Source: Folioceros fuciformis (lineage: Eukaryota; Anthocerotophyta; Anthocerotopsida; Anthocerotales). Taken from it: a DNA stretch of 26,915 nucleotides. The stretch is from the NCBI GenBank assembly GCA_049999805.1, contig JBNGIO010005928.1, positions 1 through 26,915 of the forward strand, given 5' to 3'. Positions within the stretch are counted from its first letter, which is position 1, and each line of letters opens with the position of its first letter. A model generated the notes under the pieces. That model was not told the DNA's origin, made no database searches, and saw only the letters and a list, made by a program, of their open reading frames with translations. Below are positions 1 through 9,924 of the stretch, in pieces. The translations under genes were made by a program, and so were the position numbers.

Positions 1-846
1 ACTTGAAGACGCTTGTCTGTGGACACATTGTGCACCTACTGAGAAATCTGAGGTTTGTGTGCGCCTAGGCTGCAAGGAGGTGGAGCAGATGTTGACGTCG
101 ACATGACGAGGGAAATGAATTTGCCATACCCTTCTATCCTGAAACACTCCCAGGACTTCCGCTGTGGCTGAGGCAGAGGCAGAGGCAGATGCAGAGGCAG
201 AGGCAGAGGCTGAGTCACCTCCATATAGTGCCTCCCAGCTTCGAACCTCTTCTGCAGCAGCAGCCTGCACACGCTACATCAGCCCTTCAGGTACGGAGTT
301 TCCGCAGAGAGCTTCCTTATGAACTTATTACGGTGAGATGGGAGGCAGGTTTAGCGAGGGCTAATCGTGTTCTTCTTTCTCATGGCTTCATGGCTTCTTA
401 CGCCAGGGTTTAAACGCCCTCCGAGTACACTACAATTCTTACATCATTTGATGTGTGTACTAGAATCGTCGATGAAATTTACTAGAGCTCTCAGACTTTC
501 CCAAAGCGATATAGTAGAAGCGCTGCTTTTTACTTCGGACTTAACATCACTGAAAAACTTTGATAAGAGTATATAACCCATATTCCCAATGGGTGTTACT
601 TGTCAGCCCTATATCTACATCACTATGCTACACGTCGGGAAGGCAGAGAGGTGCTTCGACCACAGTCGAGGAAAGTCCCCGGGCTACACGGCAGAGACTG
701 TCATCCCGAAAGGGTGGACCCTCACATTGTGGGGTAGCTAGCCACAGTACAGTCATGCGCCTGGTATCAAACCTTAATGCTACCGGAATGGGGCTTACTC
801 CTGCCTTCTCCTTTTGGAACAGCGTTCAGCTCCATTGCAGAGGTGA
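1..846. other. Left flank, no gene assigned
   Basis: No recognisable protein family was found here on either strand. A short degenerate hexamer repeat lies at 170-214. Read on the + strand from about 153 it gives an open Glu-Ala-rich stretch, then an open stretch reaching a donor-like GTGAGA near 332. This could be a fragment of an exon of a gene lying to the left, but no family supports it. The tryptophanyl-tRNA synthetase ends at 847 on the - strand, so the rightmost bases must include its 3' untranslated region. Confidence 0.4.
170..214 (+). repeat. Degenerate GAGGCA hexamer repeat
   Basis: About seven tandem copies of GAGGCA are present with one or two substitutions (GATGCA, GAGGCT). On the + strand one frame reads as an Glu-Ala run, and on the - strand a frame reads as Pro-Leu. 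It may be a plain microsatellite or part of an acidic low-complexity exon. Confidence 0.8.
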
Positions 847-3474
847 CTAGTCTATGAGGCCTGATCCCAGCGTGCTGTAGACGTTGTCCGAAGTGATGCT
901 TGCGATGCCCTCTACTCGTTCCGCCCCTTCAGCAAGGATGGAGTCCAGGTAAGACGGGTCGTTTATGACCTCCGCGTAAGATTTCTGTATGCCACGTCGC
1001 AATTCAGTCGAAGTTCACATAACAGGCGAGAAATCGGCTTACGCTTCGGGTTGGTAACAAAGTACCTGGATAGGGTCCAGGTGGGCAATGACAGCATCCA
1101 CCAGGACAGGCTTGAATTGGCCCCAGTTCATCGCTCCGCACTCGGATGCTACTTCGTGCAGTGGTGGTGTGAGGAGGTCATACGGGTGCCGCATCAAGGA
1201 TGCGTATACTATTTGATTGAATTTGGCCAGACCTCCTTGGTTTTGCCTGACACCAGCTGGTAGATTGATAAGAGATTGGTGCACTCTGGCCTCCCTGGGT
1301 TGTCAAATTCCATCCTGCACATGTTTTAGAGATGTAGCATGAATTTTCTCCGTTCAACTATACAGCATGAATTTAGCGAAGGCAGCTCCCCCATAGACCC
1401 CATTTGCCCAAGGCCCAAAGGCTAGAGCTTGCATCTTACCCCACATAAGAATCTGTCTTGCATCTTTTTATTTTATTCGTGATTTCCTGCAAACGTTCAG
1501 TACCTGTCAGCCAACTCCTCAAGAGGTCAGTACTTCAACATCTTGTACGCAGAGACGCAGTACATCATGTGTGTCAAGGAGATTTATGCGCGATTGATCA
1601 GACGGTGCTGATTTGGACATCTGTGGCCAAACAAACAACAAGCTTTTGATGAGAACAACAGCATCTTGAATGCCATGTATGTGCATCTGACAAAGTATAG
1701 GGATTGTTACCTTCGATAATCCATCTGTTAGCGACATTATACGTGCTCCAGCTGGTGGGATGAAAGCTTCTGGAACCTAATGGTCACGCAGGGTCCTTGC
1801 AATCATGTTGGCACCACATTTGCGTTCTGTACTTAACTGTGATGGGAATGGTTTCTTATTACCTTGAAAATTCTGCCACCCCTCCTGTAAGCGAACCAGA
1901 TATACGGACACAGCGGTTAAGGGATGGCACGTTTCTTGTTGAGGACCACACTCGTAGTGACAAGACAGTCACTCACCCTCCAAGCTTCTTCCATTTCTTG
2001 CCACCATATAAGTGGTTGACACGGTCTGCTATATCTCGAGTTAGCTCGAGGTGCTGTCGTTGATCTTCCCCAACTGGCACCAGATCACACTGTCTAACAA
2101 CGACACCATTTGTGACCACACAAGGAAGCACAGAAAACCTTGACGTATGAACAAAATGTTCGATCTGAGAGGATCACCTGGTAGAGAAGGATATCTGATG
2201 CCATTAACAGAGGATAAGTTAGCAGTCCAGTCCCTACATCCTCTCCCTGCAGATAGCCAACAGAACTGGTAAAGAAAAAGCACGACAATTAGGCTGACGC
2301 TTGTCAGCATCCCTGAATCCATATTGGCAAGCATATACGAGGACATTTGCACCACCAAAAACTCACAACACTTGCTATCTAGAACGTGGCAAGATTAAGA
2401 TCAGGGACCTACCGACTTGCGAGACTTTTCTTTGAATTGTATCATCTTGTTTAACCAGCTGATCGGTGTGACGCAGCTCAACAACCATGTCAGCTCTGTA
2501 TGCGCCGGGACATGGGATTGTATGAAAATTGAAGCCTGTGAGCGAAAAGCTTTGTGAACTGTAAGAAACTATGCACCATCACAATGCAAGACAGGAAAAA
2601 CAATTGCAAAAGAGAACAAAATCACCTTTGCAGGATCCACACCACAGGCGATGTACAGAGCAGCGGATTTCCTTGTTGCCTTTGACAGCTCTTGTGGTTC
2701 ATGAGGCAAAGTTATCTGCACAGCCCCACAGAAAACTGGCAGCTTATTCAAAGAAAAGAGACAGGCGTACATAATCAGACTCATGCTTGAGCAGAGTTTC
2801 CAAACAGCTCGTAGGCGAGAATCATACTGCATGCAAATCCACCACGAAGAAAAGCGTGTCGTAGACATCCTGCAAGGCAACCCGTAACGTTATTCGGATT
2901 TAATTCCTATGTTTTCTTCGGTATTCAGTGCAAACCATAATCCCACTCCCCTTTCCATCTGCTTGAATAATTAACCACGTGGAATGAATCTGAACAACCT
3001 GTAGCGAAACCCAGTTCTTGATGGCGCCGAGGTAATTTCCCAGATGGATGCTTCCTGTAGGCTGGACTCCAGAAACCACTCTTTTCCTGATTCATGGACA
3101 ATGTGTGAAATACACTATGAGAGCTGGAGAGTCTCAAACCCAGCTCGTGGAAAACAACCAACTAAGTTGACTCACCTCACAGAAGAAGAGCTGTCCGTGG
3201 CATCGATTGTGGGTGCGGATACAAGAGCTTCTGGAGCTGCACAAGTCCTGACCTTCCTTACATTTCCTTTCAAAAGATTTCGCCGAGGAAGGCGGTCAGA
3301 ATCTGCTAGAGAACAAACTTTGCATGGGAAGGCCCTTTCAAACAATGCAACTGAAACGCGGGCGGCCTCCCCTCGGCACCTGCGCACCACAGTGAACAAG
3401 GGGTTTGAGCACACAAATTGAAGCTCACCATCGTCACCTAGCGAAAGAAAGCAACGACGACACTCGAAAGGCAT
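847..3474 (-). CDS. OVA4: Tryptophan--tRNA ligase, organellar
   Basis: This class I synthetase charges tRNA-Trp; plant relatives of this bacterial type serve plastids and mitochondria. Exons on the - strand: 3474-3176, 3086-2999, 2869-2828, 2715-2626, 2535-2413, 2246-2178, 2089-1977, 1884-1863, 1776-1711, 1620-1564, 1486-1440, 1314-1233, about 1140-1066, and 984-847. Exon 1 encodes about 100 residues that look like a transit peptide. Exon 2 carries [16 protein letters not shown] (the HIGH signature). Later exons carry [34 protein letters not shown] and [18 protein letters not shown]. The KMSKS loop is split between exons 9 and 10 (LSK then [16 protein letters not shown]). The end is [14 protein letters not shown] and a TAG stop. 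The model gives about 436 residues. All junctions are GT-AG with matching phase except the one into exon 13, where the conserved residues VASE cannot be kept in frame with an AG acceptor. The gene is divergent from the PPR gene. Confidence 0.95.
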
Positions 3475-4304
3475 GTTACGCTCTTCACCCGGAGCGACTC
3501 GAAGAAAGCGTGAAATTCAGCAGAGGCTGGGCCACACAGGCTCGGGCCATAGTCATGGCTCGGATTTTCATGGCCCCTCACGAATGCAACACCGGCTGGC
3601 AAGTGAAGCGAAGTTCTGTTTGTTCCGTTTTCCGGCGGCAGTGAAACGGGGGAAAGTGCCGATAAGAACTCGAATGGAAGGAATTGTTCGAAAAGTGTTG
3701 GAGCAGTCCTGCGGAAAATCTACGTAGCTCAAACAGGTTGCGCATCTTACTCTTCGTACAGGTCTATAGGCCGATGACCACAATGCTGGGAGATCTCTCA
3801 TTCGGAAGGCCGTCAAACAGCGCCACTGTTGCTCCTGGGGGCAGTGGTTACCATCTGGTCCACCATGGCAAGGAGTTGGAGCTGGCCTCAGTAAAGCTGG
3901 GGCCGTCTTCTCGAGCACTGTGGTTTACCTGGAAACCGAAAGGCAGCCTCGTCTCACATGCTGAACTTGGGATGAAGGGGAGTCAAGGCCTGGAACTACA
4001 ATCCTTGAATTTTTCAAAATGGCAGGAAAATGTTTCGAGGAAGGTATTGTCTCGATCTGCACTAGTCGTCATATCCTGGATATACCCAACCCAATGTTCT
4101 GCTTCACAGTGGGTGCAGGCTTACGTGTATGCAGAGCAATCCCAGCCTTTTTTATTCTCGTCATGAGGCTGCACAGCACTGCAGCGAGCTCCCAGGAACG
4201 AATTTTGTTTCCTTGCGTCGGGTTCGACGAGGGGTCTTCTCTCCAGTAGGTTTGTTTGCACTTGGCTCAAATTTACGTGTCGATTGAAGTGTCAAGGTTA
4301 GATT
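3475..4304. promoter_or_regulatory. Divergent intergenic region, TrpRS and PPR genes
   Basis: These 830 bp separate the start of the tryptophanyl-tRNA synthetase (-) from the start of the PPR gene (+). They must hold both promoters and 5' leaders. Open frames exist, the longest of about 160 codons on the + strand from 3684, but none shows family motifs or credible splice signals. I could not point to a convincing TATA box. Confidence 0.5.
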
Positions 4305-7010
4305 ATGCTGGGTCCATTGCTGAGTCTATTCTCCTCAGGCCGAACGGCGTCGACGGAAGACATTGGACTTGAAGAAGCGATGCACAGATTCCCTCTTCAG
4401 GTCTCAAATCTGGCTGATCAGGGACAACTGAAAGAAGCACTGCGACTGATCGACCAGGGGGGCATGGCAACCTCCTTTGACACTTATGTCCTCCTGCTGC
4501 AAGGTTGCAGTAGAATGAAGTGTCTTGCAGAGGCCAAGCAATTGCATGCTCACATGACTAAGAACGGGGTGGACTTGTCAGGATTTCTTGGAAACTCCGT
4601 TGTTGACATGTTTGTCAAATGTGGGAGCTTTCCAGATGCGCTTCTTGTGTTCAACAGGCTGGGGCACCGAAATGCTACCTCGTGGACGGCGATCATCACA
4701 GGGAATACCAGGAGTGGACAGCCTCGAGAAGCTCTGAGGTTGTATCGAAACATGCGTGAGGACAATGTGAAGCCAAACAAGTTCACCTTCTTAAGCCTTC
4801 TTAAAGCCTGCAGTAGTTTAGCAGATCTGAAAGAGGGGAAGTGGATCCATCAGGAAATTCTCAGCAGTGGGTTACATACAAACTTAATTGTAGCAACTAG
4901 TCTACTGGACATGTATGCAAAATGTGGGAGCATGGCGGACGCACAGCGAGTGTTTGATACACTACCTACGTGCGATGTAGTTGCATGGAATGCAATGATA
5001 ACAGGATACGCACAGCAAGAACAAGGTCAGAAGGTCTTCGAATTATTTGCTAAGATGAAGGAGAAGAATGTGAGACCAGATGATCGCACCTTTGTAGGTT
5101 TGCTGAAAGCATGTGGCAGCCTAGCAAGTAAGGAAGAGGACATGATCGTAGATGGCCAACTCGTCAAGTCTAATTCTCTGCAACAAGGCAGAGCGATTCA
5201 CGCTGAAGTCAGGGCAAGGGGATATGAATCAGACGAATTCGTAGGGAACAAGCTGGTTGACATGTACTCAAAATGCGGGAGTATGGTGGACGCACAGAGG
5301 GTATTTGACAATTTGTCCAAGCGCGATGTCATATCTTGGACAGCCATGATCCTAGGTTATGCCCAGCAAGAAGAGGGGGACAAGGCTTTGCAACTTTATC
5401 TTCAAATGCAACGTGAAGGGATCAGTCCAGATGCTCGGTCCTGTCTGGGTGGACTGAAAGCGTGTGCCAGCTTGGCAGCAGATGAAGAAGCGACACTGTG
5501 TGAGGGCCAATATCTCAAAGTACAAGCCCTGAGTCAGGGTAAGCTGATTCATGCAGAGGTGAAGAGGCGAGGCTTCCTTTTAGACCCATTTGTTGGGAAC
5601 ACTCTTCTGCACATGTATGCAAAATGCGGGGATCTGATTAATGCTCGTCGTGTCTTTGACACCCTGCCTCGCCGGAATGTGGTGTCCTGGAATGCAATGC
5701 TTGCGGCATACACTCTGCAGGAACAAAGCGAGACAGCCTTGCAGCTTTATGAACAAATGCAGGAACAAGGCGTTGGTTGCAATGACAGGACGCTTCTGAA
5801 CGTCCTGAGGGCTTGCAGCAGCTTAGCTTGTCTGGAAGAGGAGTCACTTGTGGATGGCCAACTCATGAAAGTGCAATCCTTAAAAAAGGGCTCTGTAATT
5901 CACGAGGATATCATTGCACGGGGCTATGAATCCATGACTGTCATTGGCAGTGCTCTTGTGGATATGTATGCCAAATGCGGCAACCTTGTGGAGGCGCAAC
6001 GTGTGTTTGACAAGCTGCCCCAGCGTGATGTACTGTCATGGACAGCCCTGATAGGAGGATATGCTCAGCAAGAACAAAGGGAGCAGGCAATGCAGCTCTA
6101 TGAAGAAATGCAAAAAAGTGGCGTCAGACCCAATTCAACCACTTTTCTCTGCATCCTGGAAGCCTGCAGCTGCATTGGAGCTTTAAACATGTGCATACAG
6201 ATTCATGACGACATCTCGAGGAGCGGAATTAAGTGGAGTAAAGATCTGGCAACCACTCTCATCCATGCATATGGGAAGTGTGGTAGCATGGTAGATGCTC
6301 AACGAGTCTTTGAAGCAGTTCCTCAGCATGACGTTCTGTCATGGACTGCATTGATTGCAGGATATGCAAGACAAGGGGAAAGTGAAAAAGCATTGCAATG
6401 TTTCGAAGGTATGAAACAGGCTGGCACGGAGCCAAACGGTGTCACATTTCTTGCTGTGCTGAGTGTATGCACCCATGCAGGCCTAGTGGAAAGTGGCCTT
6501 GACTATTTTGGAACCATGAAGGAACGCTATGGTATCAGTCCCAGAAGGGAGCACTATGCTTGTCTGGTGGATCTTCTTGGCCGAGCAGGTCTCTTGCAGC
6601 AGGCAGAAGACATCCTGAGGGGACTGCCAATGAAGCCTGATTTAACAGTTTGGTTGTGTCTTCTTGGTGCTTGCCGGACGTACAACGATGTAGAGATTGG
6701 CCGGCGTGCATTTGAGTGTGCAGTTAAATTGGATCCAAAACACTGTGCAGCGTATGTGTTGATGTCGAACATCTATGCCTCTGCTCAAATGTGGGAGGAG
6801 GCACAGAAGATCCAAGAACTCAGGGGAAGTATAGTCGATTTCAAGAAGCCTGGACAGAGCTGGATAGAGCAAGGTCAAACTGTGCACGTGTTTAGTGTGG
6901 GAGACAAAAGCCATCTTCAAATTGAAAAGGTTTATGAGAAACTAGGAGCATTGCGTGTACAAATGGAAGACCCAGGTCTTGCCCTTCTCACGTCTGCTCA
7001 GCGTTCCTGA
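4305..7010 (+). CDS. PLS-class pentatricopeptide repeat protein, E subgroup
   Basis: This intronless gene encodes 901 residues. PLS-class PPR proteins enter plastids or mitochondria and bind single RNA sites, usually as C-to-U editing factors. A short leader, MLGPLLSLFSSGRTAST, could be a transit peptide. Six landmark segments of the type MYAKCGSMVDAQRVFD start at residues 102, 203, 320, 437, 554 and 655, marking six P-L-S triplets (about 18 motifs). The first and last spacings are 101 residues and the middle three are exactly 117. The longer units carry an extra segment containing VDGQLVK or a variant (residues 282, 399 and 516). After the repeats, residues of about 780-890 match the E1/E2 motifs (WLCLLGACRTYNDVEIGRR, then KPGQSWIEQGQTVHVFSVGD). 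The protein stops there with no DYW deaminase domain, so a catalytic partner supplied in trans would be needed for editing. The target RNA cannot be read from the sequence. Confidence 0.96.
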   Translation: MLGPLLSLFSSGRTASTEDIGLEEAMHRFPLQVSNLADQGQLKEALRLIDQGGMATSFDTYVLLLQGCSRMKCLAEAKQLHAHMTKNGVDLSGFLGNSVVDMFVKCGSFPDALLVFNRLGHRNATSWTAIITGNTRSGQPREALRLYRNMREDNVKPNKFTFLSLLKACSSLADLKEGKWIHQEILSSGLHTNLIVATSLLDMYAKCGSMADAQRVFDTLPTCDVVAWNAMITGYAQQEQGQKVFELFAKMKEKNVRPDDRTFVGLLKACGSLASKEEDMIVDGQLVKSNSLQQGRAIHAEVRARGYESDEFVGNKLVDMYSKCGSMVDAQRVFDNLSKRDVISWTAMILGYAQQEEGDKALQLYLQMQREGISPDARSCLGGLKACASLAADEEATLCEGQYLKVQALSQGKLIHAEVKRRGFLLDPFVGNTLLHMYAKCGDLINARRVFDTLPRRNVVSWNAMLAAYTLQEQSETALQLYEQMQEQGVGCNDRTLLNVLRACSSLACLEEESLVDGQLMKVQSLKKGSVIHEDIIARGYESMTVIGSALVDMYAKCGNLVEAQRVFDKLPQRDVLSWTALIGGYAQQEQREQAMQLYEEMQKSGVRPNSTTFLCILEACSCIGALNMCIQIHDDISRSGIKWSKDLATTLIHAYGKCGSMVDAQRVFEAVPQHDVLSWTALIAGYARQGESEKALQCFEGMKQAGTEPNGVTFLAVLSVCTHAGLVESGLDYFGTMKERYGISPRREHYACLVDLLGRAGLLQQAEDILRGLPMKPDLTVWLCLLGACRTYNDVEIGRRAFECAVKLDPKHCAAYVLMSNIYASAQMWEEAQKIQELRGSIVDFKKPGQSWIEQGQTVHVFSVGDKSHLQIEKVYEKLGALRVQMEDPGLALLTSAQRS

Positions 7011-8058
7011 CCATTGTGTATCAGACAAACGGGAAACATGTTGGGACCGCAACTTGTCAATGAAGTCTGTGTACTGACTGGGTCCAAGATTCTGCTCATT
7101 TTCACACATCATCTCTTGCTAGTGCTAGGCTGTGTGAAAACCAAGGACCTGTCCAGGGCTGCAAGCGGTTATGGACTGGTGTCATGAGCAATCGGGAGTT
7201 TGGGCAGATCACAAATCAACCTAGCAGACATATGAGGCTGATGTGAGGGGTGTGTATGCTCAAATGCAAGACTAAATGAGGGTGCATGTCAGCGCGCTAA
7301 TGGCATGTTGCAACCTGGCCGCCAACGTCCAAGTTGCTACCCTCGTTCAGAAAGGTCTCACATCAATGTACTCGAAGACAGGGTTTGGAAATGCCCTCTG
7401 CACGTTTTGCAGCTTTGTGTAAGGGTCACACACGCGCTTGCAACATCATTTCGCATATCCATGTACAGAGCAGGAGACTTTATGTGACGAGTGAGGGGAA
7501 TGGTCCCCTACCCCACCCATGAAGCGTAAAATCACGTTTTGGGATAAAATCATCTTCATCAATTCCCTGTAAAAAAAACATTTTGGTCTCCTCGTTGTTT
7601 AGGCACAGATAACTGGAACGTGGGACGTGTATACCTCCTATTTCCAAAAGCTTGGAAAACAGCAGAAATGGAAAAAGAGAAAACAGCACTTCCTCGTACC
7701 GGAAGAGCTCCATATTCTGATCCAGGTAGCCAAAATCGACCGACAAATTGCGAATGCGAAGGCGAACTGTAGAGACCAAGTCTTTAACAACCTGATCTAT
7801 CCATGACTGACCGAACACTCCTAAACAAGCTCACCCAAACTATTCAATCGACGAAGCACACTCCAGGCTGACTCCGGCAGCTTGAAATGCAACGTTGTCC
7901 TCCCCGAAAACAGCGAGCTGATGATGGCACCGTAGCGTTCCCAGCAGAAGATTGAACACGACCTTCTTTTCAAGAACGTCTACTGGGAACACGGTCACTT
8001 CCACACTCATGCCCTGCACCTCCAAGCCTGTCAGGGCCAACGCTTGCGAGGCATCTTG
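7011..8058. other. Convergent intergenic region with unassigned open stretches
   Basis: The PPR gene (+) and the F-box gene (-) converge here, so both 3' ends lie in this region. Two - strand stretches are open longer than expected for an untranslated region. One, 8058-7840, continues in the same frame directly after the F-box stop codon. The other, 7818-7480, is about 112 codons with no stop and contains donor- and acceptor-like sites (an acceptor TTTTTTTTACAG near 7571). I recognise no family in either. They may be 3' untranslated sequence or decayed exons. Confidence 0.45.
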
Positions 8059-9924
8059 CTAAGTTTCAAAGGGCTGGACTTGGAAGATGTCGGTATCGGG
8101 AAGGTATTCCAAGGGAATCTTTCGCCACATGTTTCGCGACATGTCGTAAGCAACCGCAGAGCCGTCCCCAGCGAAGAACGTACCATAAACGAAAATGACG
8201 AAGTCGTCGAAAACTCGCACGTTGAGCAACACCAGTCGGTCCCCCATACGCCACGCGGGAGTGGCGCAATCCCAGCCATCCGGCAGCAGCATGCGAATCG
8301 GGCACCTTTCCGCAATCCTGATCCACCGCTGCGCGGCATCGTCTAGCATCCAGATGCCAACAGAGCAGTACAAGAGCCTTCCGCGGTGCTCTACCACAAA
8401 GCATTTGGCCATTTTTTCGAGATTTTGGGCGTAGCGCCCGTCACCTTTGGGCAATGCCATGTGCCACACGTACCGGGGACCGCTCTCCATGCTCAGCCGC
8501 ACCAGCCTCCTACCATTTGTTGCCTGTATTACTGTGTAGAGATGTCCGTCACGGGCCAAAATTGTATCCATGTCATAGTACCTGGTCATAGCCTCCGCCG
8601 GGTGGCGTCGTATGCCTTTCCACTCACCGGTGATGCTGCTATAGATCAACTTGGCGTCTTCGGAATTGTCTGATGTAACCCCGAGGATGTTTGGTGGTCG
8701 AAAGTAAGGTGCTGAAACCTGAGCCAAGTACACCTCGAAATTGGGAAGTTCTCCTGTCGCACCTGCGACAGGTTGAGCCAAAAGGAAGACACGAAGACTC
8801 CAGAAGTTGTGAAGCATGGGCAAAACTTTGAAGCTCTTGTTCAAAGGATTCAGCACACACAAAACCATTCCCTCGGGTATGCGTCGACTGACGCATACCA
8901 AACAGACCGTTGTACAGAGGTCCACGCACGATTGTGTAGACTGGAACACCGGCGGCAAGAAGGACACATCCAGGTTCCAGGTCCAGGTCCTATAGAGCTG
9001 CGAATCTGAGTCTGAGTATCTTAGATAGCCGACCTCGAACTCCGGCTTCCTGCTTTGCGACAAAGAAATCGATGTGGCGCACTGGGAAGGCCACTCCGCT
9101 CGCGAAAGCAGTTCATGAAATGTCCGCTTGCGAAACTCTGGCTGATCAATCATGGCAAGCCAGGACTTGCACACAGATTTGCAGCGAGCCTGCGCTGCCA
9201 AGGGTAGGCAACTCAGCACCTCCTCCACTAAAATTTCCGGCAACGCCTGCCACAGCAGAGCACCGTTGTCTCTACCGTGAGAAGCAGCCCTTACGCCCTC
9301 CTCGCTAGTGGAACTATCAGCTTCTTGCTGTCCCCCGAAAATCTTGAGGTAATAGTTGATATTTTTCTGTCCTCGCGTGTTGTAGTCTGCCCTGTATCTA
9401 TCCAGTACCTGCTTGTCCTCGTCCTCGCTGGTGAAGACCCGGAACTCCATGTTCCTGACATCGACGACCACCTTTATGGACTCATCGTAGATGACCCTCC
9501 ACTCCCACCTACGAAACTTCCCCCAGTCCTCCCTGCCGTCCTCCCAGTCCTTCTCCCAGGTCTCCCCGAAATACCTCCTGCAGACCTCCTCCAAGGTCTC
9601 CCCCAACGGGTACGTCCTGGTGTTCATCAAGATCCTCCTGCCCGCCCTCCACACACGGGTTCCCGTGGCACCTACGACCTGCCCGTTCCTTGACGCAGAG
9701 CTTGCCATGGTCGCCACTCCCTCAGCCTCCTGAATGAGAACTAACAGGCCAGGCCGCAGGCACGTGTGAAAACCAGTAGGCCGGATCGTTGCTAGCGCAC
9801 AAGTCGTACCGCTCTCAACTTCACGACACGACACAACACAACACCAGGCTCCGCTCTGCCTAGCCCACTGCCAAGTTGCCAACCTATCCCTTAGGCCAAA
9901 TCTGGGAATAAGTAGGGATACCAT
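8059..9924 (-). CDS. F-box protein with novel N-terminal region
   Basis: F-box proteins are substrate adaptors of SCF ubiquitin ligases. The open frame has ATGs at 9924 (621 residues) and 9708 (549 residues, starting MASSASRNGQ). I slightly prefer 9708, because the stretch ahead of it looks like translated leader. Numbering from 9708, the F-box is at about residues 152-198 (LPEILVEEVLSCLPLAAQAR, then CKSVCKSWLAMID). The C-terminal 350 residues resemble the beta-propeller-like region of plant F-box proteins (MDTILARDGHLYTVI, VVEHRGRLLYCSVGIW, YDMSRNMWRKIPLEYLP). Before the F-box, residues about 18-125 form a Trp/Glu/Arg-rich segment (RYFGETWEKDWEDGREDWGK) that I do not recognise. No intron is needed. 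Upstream - strand exons near 10270-10680 could be its leader. The substrate is unknown. Confidence 0.85.
   Translation of the reverse strand: MVSLLIPRFGLRDRLATWQWARQSGAWCCVVSCREVESGTTCALATIRPTGFHTCLRPGLLVLIQEAEGVATMASSASRNGQVVGATGTRVWRAGRRILMNTRTYPLGETLEEVCRRYFGETWEKDWEDGREDWGKFRRWEWRVIYDESIKVVVDVRNMEFRVFTSEDEDKQVLDRYRADYNTRGQKNINYYLKIFGGQQEADSSTSEEGVRAASHGRDNGALLWQALPEILVEEVLSCLPLAAQARCKSVCKSWLAMIDQPEFRKRTFHELLSRAEWPSQCATSISLSQSRKPEFEVGYLRYSDSDSQLYRTWTWNLDVSFLPPVFQSTQSCVDLCTTVCLVCVSRRIPEGMVLCVLNPLNKSFKVLPMLHNFWSLRVFLLAQPVAGATGELPNFEVYLAQVSAPYFRPPNILGVTSDNSEDAKLIYSSITGEWKGIRRHPAEAMTRYYDMDTILARDGHLYTVIQATNGRRLVRLSMESGPRYVWHMALPKGDGRYAQNLEKMAKCFVVEHRGRLLYCSVGIWMLDDAAQRWIRIAERCPIRMLLPDGWDCATPAWRMGDRLVLLNVRVFDDFVIFVYGTFFAGDGSAVAYDMSRNMWRKIPLEYLPDTDIFQVQPFET

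Noticed and set aside
3684-4166. Open frame of about 160 codons on the + strand upstream of the PPR gene
   Set aside because: No family motif, no splice support, and it lies in the divergent promoter region.
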